Shown here piece by piece: positions 21,970 to 32,603 of a stretch of DNA of 64,000 bases. The notes under the pieces are model-generated. The model searched no databases, was not told the origin of the DNA, and saw nothing but the letters and a program-made list of their open reading frames with translations. The translations under genes and the position numbers were made by a program. The stretch comes from Hordeum vulgare subsp. vulgare. Its lineage: Eukaryota; Streptophyta; Magnoliopsida; Poales; Poaceae. The first letter of the stretch is position 1. Each line of letters opens with the position of its first letter. The stretch lies in NCBI RefSeq assembly GCF_904849725.1, contig NC_058522.1:334743029-334807028 (forward strand). Direction: 5' to 3'.

Positions 21970-23960
21970 TCAAAGGGATCGCTCGGTGTTACCATTTACT
22001 GTAACAGCAACCTTAGGTACTGGCATCTTCAATTTGAGGTATGCATAATGGGGAACATCATTAAAGCGGGCAAATGTTGTACTGCCGAGGAGTGCATGGT
22101 ACCCGCTCCGGAAGGGGACAATGTTGAAGATCAAATCTGGGTTGCAAAAGTTGTTGGGTGAACCGAACACTACTTCTAGGGTTATCGTACTCAAACAGCG
22201 AGCCTTGACGCCCAGAATTACTCCTTTGAAGGTGGTTTTGCTGGGTTTGATTCTTGATGGATCAATGTCCATTTTTTGCATTGTATCCTCATAAATTAGA
22301 TTGAGGCTGCTACCTCCATCCATGAGGACTCGCGTGAGGTGATATCCATTAATGATGGGGTTGATTACCAAGGCCGTTCATCCCCCATGCAGAATAGTGG
22401 TAGCGTGATCCATGCAATTATAAGTGATCGGACATGCCGACCATGGGTTGTACTTCAGGGCTACTGGTTCTATCGCGTATACGTCCCGAAGTGCCCGCTT
22501 CCTCTCCTTTTTTGGGAAGTGGGTGAAATAGATCATGTTCACTGTCTTTACTTCAGGGGGGAACTGCTTTTGGCCCCCGTTGTTCGGGCTACGAGGTTCC
22601 TCGCCGTCCTCGCTTTGGGGGCTGTTTTCCCGGTCTTCGGCCAAGCTCTTGCTCGCCGCCTTGATCAACCAAGAGTTACGGTTGGTGTGAGTAGCTGGTT
22701 TGTTTTGAGTGTCGTGTATCTAACAAGGCCTCTCGAGTATTTTGCCGGCATGGTCGGGCCGTCCTAATTTCCTTTGGAAGGCTTCTTTCTGGGTCTGGGC
22801 CTGGAGTTGATGAATCCTGCATTGACTATCGTGTCATCGGCTTCACCACTGCTGTGTTGACGCTTTTTCTTGTTGCATTGTGACTTTCCGTTGCTGTCCG
22901 AACTTTGGAATTGTCGGGGTTTGACGGAGGGTTGTGCGACGGGCTAGCCAACTATCCTCACCCCTGCAATGGAGGGTCATGAGACAGGTAAGGGCGACTA
23001 TTTTCCTCGGCCACTCATGTTTGATCATACGGGCTAGCCATTTGTCTCGTACGTTGTTGCGGAAGGAAGCTAATGCCTCGGCATCTGAACAATCACAAAT
23101 ATGATTTTTCTTGGTGAGCAATCTATTCTAGAATTGCTGAGATGACTCATCAGGTTGCTGGATGATGTGGCTGAAGTTATCGGACCCAAGTGGCCGAACA
23201 TAAGTGCCCTGAAAGTTGTCTTGAAAGACATCTTCGACATCCTACCAACTCCCAATAGAGTTTTCTGGGATGCTATTCAACCAGTGCCTAGCTGGCCCTT
23301 TGAGCTTTAGTGGTAAGTATTTGATGGCGTGGAGGTCATATCCGCGAGCCTTATGAATGTGGAGAAGGAATCTTCAATACATATTGTCGGGTCTGTTGTC
23401 CCGTCGTACTGCTTGATATTTACGGGTTTAACCCTTCGGGGAACTGGTGCCGCATCACCTCATGTGTGAAGCACATTGTGTGGGTGACGCCCCTTATTTG
23501 AGATGTATCATGCTGGAGATCGAACAAGATCCTACCGCGTTGCTGATCCTGAATTCCGTCATTCTGATTGGGCTGAGCTTGGTACGTGTCCTGTCTCATG
23601 GGAGTGTGACTCCTAGATCAGTAAAAATATCTTGTCTGTCCTGCTCTAGACTTAATCTTCTGTTGCACGTCAAGTGGGTCTCCAGGTTGAGGTGGTTCCT
23701 TTCTCCTGTCGCGTCCTGGAGGAGGGAGGTCAAGTTGATCGTCCTGTGCAAATCTGGGTGGTGTGGGCTCCTGGGCCTCGTCTTCCAATTCTGGCAACAA
23801 TCGGTAATGAGGGTGGTTTTTAGTTTGTCCCTGTCATTCTTGTCCGTACCCCTCTTTGGCATCCAAGACTTTTGTCCATCTCTCAGTAATGGAGTCTGTT
23901 TCGGCTTTGAGCTACCTCTGCTTTAGCTTACTACGAGCAGTGTCTATGAGCTTTCGCCTG
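21970..23960 (-). pseudogene. gag and aspartic protease of the Tat-lineage element
   Basis: Reading down the minus strand, the gag part contains KYLPLKLKGPARHWLNSIPE (about 23330-23270), then CDCSDAEALASFRNNVRDKW and a GEDSWLARR segment, all typical of Tat gag. It continues to NMIYFTHFPKKERKRALRDV near 22540. The protease follows (22371-21970) with HLTRVLMDGGSSLNLIY, so the catalytic triplet reads D-G-G; it continues through PFRSGYHALLGSTTFARFN to NGNTERSL. Stops and small frameshifts break the gag part (for example one just after NSIGSW). Below 21970 similarity ends and no RT motif follows. Gag forms the particle and protease matures it; this copy is not intact. Confidence 0.75.
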
Positions 23961-24490
23961 AATACTTCTTGATCTAGTGGGTCTTCGGGGTGATGAAATC
24001 CTCGTCCCACAAGTTGTTCTCCTCCTTGACTGGAGGGATGTAGTTGCTGTCAAAATCACTGGGATCCTCAGGCTTGTCTAGATCCATGTAACCTAGTAGA
24101 TCGGGGTCGTATTCAGGGTGTACAAGTTCTGGGGATTCAACAGGATTTTATGTATCCTTGAGGTTGAGGTTATCCCTAGTTCCCACATTGTTTTCCTTGC
24201 CCTTTGGAGCTTTAGGTTTTTTGTGCTCGCGACAACACTTGATGGTCGTCTCCACTATTCTTGACAAGGGTGTCATCATGACTTTTCCCCGTGGCGCCCT
24301 CGTCCCTACAGGTGTCCACCATGTAGACGTCGTACGTGGTGGTGGCAGTCCATTGTCCAGTTACGGGAGGACTAGGTGATGTGATAGCCGTGTCAATATC
24401 TTCGGCTTCTTCTCAGGAGAAGTCTAACAAATAGGTTAGCTCTTAGATAATGGCAATGAAGTGGGTGGTGGGTGGGGAATAAAGTTCCCC

Positions 24491-25006
24491 TCACCTAATC
24501 TCACAACCGGATGGATCCTCGATCGGGACCGAACCGTCCGAACTATCCGTGGCTTCGGTTCGCTTCATCGTGTCATCTGACAACGACAAATTTACAGGAC
24601 TAGTCCTTAGAGCTCTGGCAAAATTGAACTCCGGTGCTTCCACATAGGGTGTGTGTTCGGGCAAGGTTTTCCTTGGGCCTCCGAACACCATGGTCAGATC
24701 TTGGCTCGAGGCCGAATTAGGAATAGGCTCTATCCCAGACTCGAGGTTGGGGAGAAGACCCAAAGTTAAGCCTTTGGAGTTTTCGAGCTCTTCGACCAAA
24801 GCCGAGACATCGGAGAGGATCAAATCGCCTTGAGTGTCGGCGACGTACTCTAAATCCCCGAACTTGAACCCCCGGCCCTTGACGAACCCGTTGTTCTGGT
24901 GATGAACCGCCTTGATGTGCGGGGTGGCACTGCTAAAAAGAGGGGATTGGTTGAGGACGAAGATATCACCGACTTTGATGTTTTCACTCGTGACTAAGGG
25001 ATCCAT
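24491..25006 (-). CDS. Leader/N-terminal ORF of the Tat-lineage element
   Basis: The frame is open from upstream of 25006, reaching into the LTR; the first internal Met after the LTR gives MDPLVTSENIKVGDIFVLNQ. This start is chosen because upstream codons lie in the LTR and in the TTGGTGCTTTCATTGAGAG leader. The ~171-residue product is acidic, Ser/Glu-rich and has no catalytic motif. In this lineage a poorly conserved N-terminal domain precedes gag, which fits its position. It remains uninterrupted while the downstream gag is broken, possibly by chance. Confidence 0.55.
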   Translation of the reverse strand: MDPLVTSENIKVGDIFVLNQSPLFSSATPHIKAVHHQNNGFVKGRGFKFGDLEYVADTQGDLILSDVSALVEELENSKGLTLGLLPNLESGIEPIPNSASSQDLTMVFGGPRKTLPEHTPYVEAPEFNFARALRTSPVNLSLSDDTMKRTEATDSSDGSVPIEDPSGCEIR

Positions 25007-25053
25007 CGATACTTCTGACGATCCTATAGCGGGGCTCTCAATGAAAGCACCAA

Positions 25054-25522
25054 TGTTAGTGTCAAAACCGCCTGATATCGAGTAGGGGGTCCGAACTAGG
25101 GATCTTGGGTCGATGGGTAATAGGGGACGCAAGATATGGTGTTTACCCAGGTTCGAGCCCTCTTGATAGAGGTAAAACCCTATGTCCTGCTCTTATTGTA
25201 TTGATGAAGTAGTACGAAGTACAATGTTGATCTATCTCGAGATAGACTCTTGTGGTCTAAAACCCTAATCATAATGGGCTTAATCTGTCCTACAAACTAT
25301 GGGCCCATCACTTATATAGATACCAGGGATGCTAGGGTTACACAAAGTTGGTTACTATAAGAAAGTAATATGTCGATCACTACGTCGCCTTGGGTTGTAC
25401 GCCAAGTCTTCGGGAGAGTCCATCTTGATTCCAGCATCACCAATGATGATCGAGCGGTCGAGGAGTCTGGTCTATGATAATAGATAAGCGGCCCGAGGGC
25501 CCCTTAGTCCCGAACTCCCTCA
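25054..25522 (-). repeat. 5' LTR of the Tat-lineage element
   Basis: On the plus strand it starts TGTTAGTGTCAAAACCGCC and ends GAACTCCCTCA. On the minus strand it is followed by TTGGTGCTTTCATTGAGAG, the leader sequence usual for this LTR type. It pairs with 7862-8330. Confidence 0.85.
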
Positions 25523-25527
25523 GCTTG

Positions 25528-26199
25528 AGCATCCCCTAGCTTAGGATTTTTCTTCTCCACAATCATTTGTCCATCGGGATAATACCCAACACTTTAAAAC
25601 TTCAATCACATAAAACTCAACAAAACTCTGTGAGATCTGTTAGTATAAGCAACATATCAAATAGTTTCAGGTGTTGTAATAGGTTGATTATTATTTTATT
25701 TTATCATAGGGTACTGTATCCTAACTCCACCATGGCTTATACCCCCCATACAATCCATAGCATCATCAAAACAAGCAAACTATGCAAGCAAAAATAGAAT
25801 CTGACTGAAAGAGAACAATGTGCAGTAATCTGTAATGAACCTATACTTCTGTAACTTCAAAAATTCTAAAAAAATATTAAGACCTGAGGCATTTGTATTG
25901 CAATGTTGTGTAAAAATTCATCTTAAAAAGATGTTCCAGTAAAATTATGGAAATTATGCAGTAGACGTCAAAACTTCTGTTTTTGCACCGTATCAATTCT
26001 ACTCATCATGCAAATCATCCCAAAGGCTTTACTTGGCACAAACACTAATTAAGACATAAAAACATAATAATATGAGAGTAAATAATCATGTTATAACAAA
26101 CAAAAATGAAGTAAAAAGCAAAAAAATAAAGATAACTACTCGGTTGCCTCCCAACAAGCACAATTGTTCTATGCCCCTAGCTAGGCATATTGCATAGTT
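25528..26199 (-). mobile_element. Outer element interior, part 2 (after protease)
   Basis: This resumes the outer element after the Tat insertion: the left flank ends TTAGGGTGATTG and this side continues GAGCATCCCCTAGCTTAGG. On the minus strand it lies just downstream of the protease and carries GGGAGGCAACC (about 26145-26155). No RT or integrase similarity is seen, so this element also lacks most of pol. Confidence 0.65.
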
Positions 26200-26664
26200 T
26201 CAAGTGTTGTCATCTTTGACACTCCACCCATAAGTGGCTCTCATGATTGATTCATATGGTGGCCTAATTATATTTTCATGGAAGTGTTCCATTCCTTTAT
26301 TTAATGGAAATTGAAACCTTATATTTCCCTCTTTCATATCAATGACTGCACATATGGTTTGTAGGAAGGGTCTTCCAAGTATAATTGGACAAGTAGGGTT
26401 GCAATCAATATCAAGCACAATGAAATCTACATTCACGTTATTTTTATTTGCAATTATCAGCACATCATTTAATCTACCCAAGGATTTGTTGATGGTAGAA
26501 TCCGCAAGATGCAAGTTTAGGGAACATTCTTCAATATTAGTGAGACCAAGCACATCACATAAAGTTTTAGGTATAGTTGAAACACTAGCACCAAGGTCAC
26601 ACAAAGGATTGCATTCATATCTATTTATCTTAATTTTGATAGTAGATTCCCACTCATCATGCAA
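26200..26664 (-). CDS. Retroelement aspartic protease domain, Athila type
   Basis: This is an uninterrupted 154-codon frame. It contains NPLCDLGASVSTIPKTLCDV, in which D-L-G-A-S-V is the Athila-type version of the retroviral protease active site, and later PIILGRPFLQTICAVIDMKE, the conserved second protease block (ILGRPFL). The N-terminal end is open and is probably the tail of a longer gag-protease frame extending to about 26740. The role would be cleavage of the element's polyprotein. On the minus strand it is followed by non-coding sequence, not by RT. The Met shown is simply the first in the frame. Confidence 0.8.
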   Translation of the reverse strand: MHDEWESTIKIKINRYECNPLCDLGASVSTIPKTLCDVLGLTNIEECSLNLHLADSTINKSLGRLNDVLIIANKNNVNVDFIVLDIDCNPTCPIILGRPFLQTICAVIDMKEGNIRFQFPLNKGMEHFHENIIRPPYESIMRATYGWSVKDDNT

Positions 26665-26814
26665 TTTTCTAGGAATTCAAATTTTAGGGGACAAGACATG
26701 TATTTGTATTGTTGCCACTAAGGTTTAAACGATGGGGTTGATTCATATTAATTGAGTTTTCTTTGTCTACATCATGGCATTGTTCTCCAAGCATTACTAT
26801 GTTTTACTTAATAC

Positions 26815-27345
26815 TCTAGACACGTGGTGGATAGCGGTTGATGGGTGGATTAATAGTAGTAGATGTAGGCACGAGTCAGTCTTCTTGCCTATGGACGTGA
26901 TACCTATATACACATGATCATTGTTGTGAATAAATATTGCATAACTATGTGCTTTTCTAGAAATTATCTAACATTAATTTGTTTTCCCACCACATGCCTT
27001 CTTCGAGAGAGAAGCCACTAGAGAACACTATGGCCCCCGGGTCTATTCACTTATATATTTAAAATTTCCTTGTTGTTCTTATTTACTTTTTAATTTTTCC
27101 ACTTTATATTTATCCAACTAGGATCTATACTACTCATTTGCTTTCTAGTAATAAGTCCAAGGGGATTGACAACCCTATTGCCCGTGTTGGGTGCAAGGGT
27201 TAATTTTTGTGTGTAGGCGCTCAAACCAAGGGTTGTGTGATACTCCTATTGGTTTGATAACCTTGGTTATTGCTGATGGAAATACTTATTTATACTATGC
27301 TGCATTATCCCCTCCTCCTCGGGGAAAAAAACCCAAGGAACATCA
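26815..27345 (+). mobile_element. 3' part of a gypsy LTR (TGATACGTCTCC family), plus orientation
   Basis: The sequence runs ACACGTGGTGGATAGCGGTT, then GGACGTGATACCTATATACA, GCCCCCGGGTCTATTC, AGGGGATTGACAACCC and TTGGTTATTGCTGATGGAAA. This is the same series of motifs found inverted in the solo LTR at 3037-4538. The LTR start is missing, so it is a truncated fragment. Coordinates are approximate at both ends. Confidence 0.65.
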
Positions 27346-27583
27346 CAAGTATCAATCACCGACGGTTCCCAATGCATGACTGCCTGGGATTAATAGCCCG
27401 CAAAATTGCCTTCCAAAACTCGAAACATGAAAGAGAGTACAAATCTTGTGGGGCCCAATTTTCTATACAAATGTAGCATGCGTGCCATTTGTGCTACTAC
27501 TAACTTACTATACTCTAACAATATTGCAAAATTAATTGAATACATATTTTTGTGTGAAAATGCCAATTGAACCCTGAAAATTT
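27346..27583. other. Unassigned sequence before the tandem repeat
   Basis: No gene or element boundary is recognised. A short partial copy of the tandem-repeat start (ATGCCAATTGAACCCTGAAA) is present at about 27559. Confidence 0.5.
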
Positions 27584-28655
27584 AATGTATAAAATGCCAA
27601 TTGAACCCCCAAAATTTCCAATTTTAGAATGTCGGTCGTATTTGTGCATTGTAATGATGAAAAAAACTAGGCCGAATGAGGCAAAGACTTGCTGTTCATC
27701 ATCAAACAAGGCTCCACGTCCCCTCTCGGAACCACGAGCCTTTGCATGATGCTTCGCTTTGTGAGAGGCTTGTGTCAAAGCTTATATCGAACGAGTCGTT
27801 ACTTTAATCACGACATCTTAACCCCATATAGGTAAATCATGTAGATTTTCATGTACTTTGGAGCATTTTTTTGAATTTAAAAACCTAGATTCCCAATGCT
27901 TGTATCTGAACCATTATTCAAGATGTTTTGAACTCCTTCAAATTTAGTGCACATGGCATATATACAGAAGCAAGTAGTACATAAATATGATTTTTCCAGT
28001 AGTTTGTGCTTCATCTTGCATGTTCATGTGTTTTAGTTTTGAATTGTGGCCATTAAGTTTCTAGAAACTAACTTAATGTATAAAAATGGCAATTGAACCC
28101 CGAAAATTTCCTAATTGTAGGATCCGGGTCGTATTCGTGCATTGTGACGATGAAAAAAAACTTGGCCGAATGAGGCATCGACTAGCGGTTCGTCATCAAA
28201 CAAGGCTCCATGTTCCCTCTCTGAATAACGAGCCTTCGTGTGATGCTCTGGTTTGTGAGAGGCATGTGTCAAAGCTTATCTCGAACAGGTCATTACTGTA
28301 ACCATGACATCTTGTTCCGATGTCGGGAAATCATGTAGATTTTCATGCACTTCATAGCATTTTTTTTCATCTTTTTAATTCAAAAACCTACATTCTCAAT
28401 GCTTGCGTACAAACTGTTACTCAGGATGTTTGGAATTCCTTAAAATTTATTGCACGTGGCATATATACGGAAGCAAGTAGTACATAAATTTGATTTTTCC
28501 AGAAGTTTTTGCTTCATCTTGCATGTTCATGTATTTCAGTTTTAAATTATGGACATTCAATTTCTAGAAACTAACTTAATGTATAAGAATGCCAACAGAA
28601 CCCCAAATTTTTTCATATATTAGGATGTGAGTCGTGCATTGTGACGGTAGGTATC
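27584..28655. repeat. Satellite-like tandem repeat, ~500-bp unit, about 2.1 copies
   Basis: Unit 1 spans 27584-28074 (491 bp), unit 2 spans 28075-28577 (503 bp), and a partial third starts at 28578. Each begins AATGTATAA(A/G)AATGCCAA or a close variant and runs through a CAAACAAGGCTCCA segment, GTGTCAAAGCTTAT, AATCATGTAGATTTTCATG and GAAGCAAGTAGTACATAAAT in the same order. By eye the units differ at several positions per 100 bp. I see no LTR, inverted terminus or coding region, so this looks like a dispersed piece of a satellite family. Confidence 0.85.
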
Positions 28656-28898
28656 TTTTTCTTAGAAATAAAACAATATCCGTTACCGTTGTACCTCGAA
28701 ATAGTTTCGCAATTCAGTAAAAAGTGAACTGCATACACACAGTTCTAGATAGGAACAGTTTGCGATGAAAATTCATGGATCTGTTTATGGCTTACGAGGG
28801 AAGCTTCGTAGGCTTTGTCAAGATCGGATTCCATTCACCCTCGATCCCCATTCCCCACCCAACCGTTTCTGCAAAGAATGACACCATGGGAGTGCTTC
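28656..28898. other. Unassigned sequence flanking the chromovirus
   Basis: No gene is recognised. It ends with ATAAG (28899-28903), which serves as one copy of the chromovirus target duplication. Confidence 0.5.
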
Positions 28899-28903
28899 AT
28901 AAG

Positions 28904-31900
28904 TGTCGGGACCCCGATCCTAAGCCATAGGAATTTAGCCTGTAACACATCGCATCTCTTTGCGGTCTCACGCACGGTTATCCCCACGGCTGCAGCCTTA
29001 CCTTAGCCGGGACCGTTTGCGCCTTTTGACTCATGTATGCAATTGTGTCGCTGGCAATCCAATGACAAAGAACCCGGATCGACATGTCTAGTCATAAACC
29101 AAAGCGGCAGTTCCGCACAGGGACATGCATACATGACCCAGCAAAGCAGGTGTCGATCACCAGCGAATGTAGACGAGTTGTAGCAAGCTACAAGGACTCC
29201 ATTACATCGCGTGACATTTCCCCAAAGGGGACAGACACAGCAGCTAAGAAGCACACATGCCGGTCAACCAATGTGTCCGAAGCAGTAGCGAACTACCATG
29301 GCTCGTTGGAATCACAAAGGGGCATTTCCCTGTAAGGAGTGCTACTAAAGCCTACGGCTAGGTATTAGAACCCCATACATATCAAGTACAACACACGTAC
29401 GCATGGCATACCGATATGTATAGATACATCGATGGCATCACAACATAACCATAAACATACAAACTTTATTTAGAAGGCTCGGAAGAGCCACACACATAAT
29501 ATTACAAGGTAGGGGTCTCACGACCCATCATCACAAGTCATACACACAATTCTTACAAGCTAGCAGAAGCTTTAAATCTGTCTGAGTATAGACAGATGGA
29601 AAGATAAAGGCACATGGCCTGACTATCTAGAGGACCATCCTAGGGCCACATCGTAGCTGGGATACCAGCTACTCGTCGTCGTCGATGTCTAGGTAGAACC
29701 CTCCATTAGGGTCATTAACAACCTCTTCAACAATTTATTAAGCAAACGTGAGTACAAAAGTACTCAGCAAGACTTTAGAATAAACTATCTACTCATGCAA
29801 TGTATCAATAAGGAATTGTGGGGTTTCATGCGGAAAGCCAGCAGTTGACTCATGGCTAGACAACTTGCATTTTTAAATAGTTTTGACAACTTTGATTTCT
29901 CGCACACGAGTCCACTCACACCACAACAATACTCCATCGTGGAGTCATTCCGTCTCCATACGGAAATGCCGTCCATGACACTCACGCTTATCTTGACAAT
30001 TTTATGAGTAGCCATTATAGTTATCTATGAACAACATATGTTTCCAAGTAGTCCATATCCACGGACGCGGCTATTCGAATAGATCATAACACTGCAGGGG
30101 CGTACTTATTCACACACAATCTCGCCACTTATCGCCATGTGCACGTCATGCACCTCGGCAATCTTCAAGCGGAAGCCCAGTGAGGGAGTCGGCCACGACC
30201 GTTAACCATGCTAATACTTAGTCCAGGTCTATCGCCTATCTGAGGGTAACCCGCACGGAAGTCCGGCCGAGGTTTCCGCCACGGCCCCAAACGATGTGCG
30301 CAGGGTTCCCAAGTCCACCATCCGGGTGCCACTTGGTACACCGTGCCACTGCCTACCGCATCATAGCCCACCTCTAAGGTCAGCGCTACGCATGGTCTCC
30401 AGCATGACTATAAACACCAGAAACTATTTGCAACTCCTGGACCGAGTACTAAGCGATTAATAAGTCGAGCGGGGTCATATTTCAGGGCCCAGCATGTGGT
30501 AGTATCTCGTCTTGGATTACATACACGGAACTCAGTCCTAAGGACGGTTCCAATGAAACAACCCGCCATGTACTCCTACACAGCCTTTCATCGGTACCTT
30601 TACCAAATCAGGTTCAACACACAACCTTTACTTACTGAATCACGTTTCCACAATTCTGTTCATCACCCAGATGATATACCATACACAACTCTAAGCATAT
30701 CATGCATAGCAGGATAAGGCACATCTTGGCTCAAGCATCTACCAGGTATGCTAGGTTGCAAGGTTCAGCTCTTTACTATGACAAGGACATTTCATGCAAA
30801 GGAAGTGGGTCTAACTAACGTGGTAAAAGCAGTGAAAGCACTTTGACCTAATGCAATAAGTAAGAGCGGGAGCGAGAACATGGGATTTATCGGGATGATC
30901 AAAATGGTTGCTTGCCTTGTTGCTCAGCAGAGGGACAATATCCTTCAGTCGGATATTCGGTGGAATCCGTTGGAGCGGAGCCTACCGGAATAACAACAAT
31001 CAATCAATATCAAACATATGCCACAAAATGATGCATGAAATGCAATGTACCATGGTTTGAAAAGACTAGCAGAACCCTTTGGGGTGATCTTGATTTGAAA
31101 TCATAATTCAAATATCATTTGAATTACAATTTATCATATTCTTCTAATTGATTTGACCTGATGCTGTTTCATCACTTTGTTTTTCATGCACGAAAATTGA
31201 ATCATTGGATTCCTTGAATTTTTCTGAACCATTTACATATATTATTTGTCAAATTTGGAGTTATAATCAATTTTCTATGAATTTCCAAAGTTTTGAACTT
31301 ATTCTGGAATTATTTTTAAACAGAAAAGTCTTTATTGCATCACCATGACATCAACAAGTCAATCTGGCCGTTGAAAGTCAAACCTGACCAGTGGGACCCA
31401 GTGGTCAGTGTCTCTGGTTAGTTTTAATTTAGATTTAACTTAATTAGTTAACTAACAGAGGAGGACCCACCTGTCAGTGTGTGATTAATTTAATTAGATA
31501 AGTTATTTTTATTTTTTTACTAATCTTAATTAACCAGGGGGCCCCACGTGTAAGTGACTCACGGCAGCTGAGATCCACCGGCGGCGAGGTGGATCTCGCT
31601 GGCGATGGCCTCCGGCGACCACACAGACGGCGGAGGGCATCAGAAATCCCATTCCAGCGACCATTTGCGCGGCAGAAGGCACCAGACTGACCAGCGTTCA
31701 CCTGACGTTCCATTTTTGCATAGAACCGGGGCTGATCTGGCCGGAGATGACGCCGGCGACGAGCTCGGCGGCTGCCGGAGCTCGGGCGATGTCGGGCTAG
31801 TCGAAATTGAGGTGAAAACGTGTGGCGCTGGTCTCCTAAAGCATCTACGTGATGTGCTGAAGCGTTTGCAAGCCTCAGAACAACGAGCCGATCACCGGAG

Positions 31901-32603
31901 AGCCACCGGTGACGAGCTACCGCGGCGGTCGTCGTCGGGCTCCGATGGAATCAGGTGCTAGAGCTCAGAATCGAGAGGGGAAATAAAGGGGAAAGGATCT
32001 TGATCTCACGAGGAGTGCAGAGGCATTGAAAGTAGGCTCGGGGGAGGCCTGAGGAGGAAGAACGGCGACGATGTAGGAGGCAGGCCAGAGCGACGGCGAG
32101 CTCGAGCTCTGCTCGGGCTCCAATGGCGGCCGAGAGGAGAGAGGGCAGGGGGAAGAATGAGGAGGGGGAGAGCTGAGGAATGTCTGCGGGGAGGTTTATC
32201 TCCACCCTCCAGCGCATCAGGCGAGGCAGGCAGGCGTGCAGCTGCGTGGGCGCGCCGGAGAACGCGGCGCCACCTCCTGCTGCACACTAGCAAGGAGGAA
32301 GAAGACAAGCATGGAGGTGGGCTGGGCCAAGGTGAGCGTAGGATAAAACTTTTCCATTTTTACAGTTTCTGTTTTATTTGCTGACACTTGTTGCTATTTA
32401 TTTTTGGCACTAAAATCAAATATAAAAATAGTTTGAAAAATGCTGGGGTGTTAGTTGGAATATTTCCAATCACCCATAAAGTTTTCAGCATTTTTGAAAA
32501 CTTATATATTTTTCAATTCAAATATAAGTTTGAATTCAGGGACTTGCTGGTTCTAAATAAAATGCCAAAAGTGATTTGAGAATAGTTTTCACCCCCGATA
32601 ACT
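28904..32603 (-). repeat. 3' LTR of the chromovirus, missing its first ~216 bp
   Basis: This copy aligns with the pieces of the 5' LTR from TGTCGGGACCCC (28904) to CACCCCCGATAACT (32603). There the 5' copy continues 216 bp further (59700-59915) while this copy jumps directly into pol. A deletion therefore removed the LTR start and the polypurine tract. It also lacks a ~118-bp stretch present in the other copy (about 59048-59165). A GC-rich block at about 31560-32310 is open in several frames on both strands without a recognisable product. Confidence 0.85.

Larger units (their letters stand above)
7862..25522 (-). mobile_element. Tat-lineage gypsy element, non-autonomous, with nested insertions
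   Basis: Two related 469-bp LTRs lie at 7862-8330 and 25054-25522. The flanking 5-bp sequences GATTG (7857-7861) and GCTTG (25523-25527) match at four of five bases, and the outer element's sequence reads across when the insert is removed. In minus-strand order the element has a 5' LTR, a leader ORF, gag, protease, then no recognisable reverse transcriptase, RNase H or integrase. Next comes a 3' region carrying a gene on the opposite (plus) strand, then a polypurine tract and the 3' LTR. An opposite-strand gene downstream of pol is a known feature of Tat-lineage elements. A plus-strand gypsy element (10875-17751) and a solo LTR (20008-21526) are nested inside. Confidence 0.8.

Noticed and set aside
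27515..28301. Frames of 60-87 residues in the ~500-bp tandem repeat
   Set aside because: Different frames open in each unit and none is kept between units, so coding is not supported.
27584..28655. Considered a CRISPR array or minisatellite
   Set aside because: Units are ~500 bp with no short repeat-spacer pattern; the context is plant nuclear DNA.
31474..32308. Reading frames of 79-118 residues on both strands in the GC-rich part of the chromovirus LTR
   Set aside because: Overlapping frames in an LTR, no recognisable family, and indels between the two LTR copies. They are kept as an observation, not called as genes.
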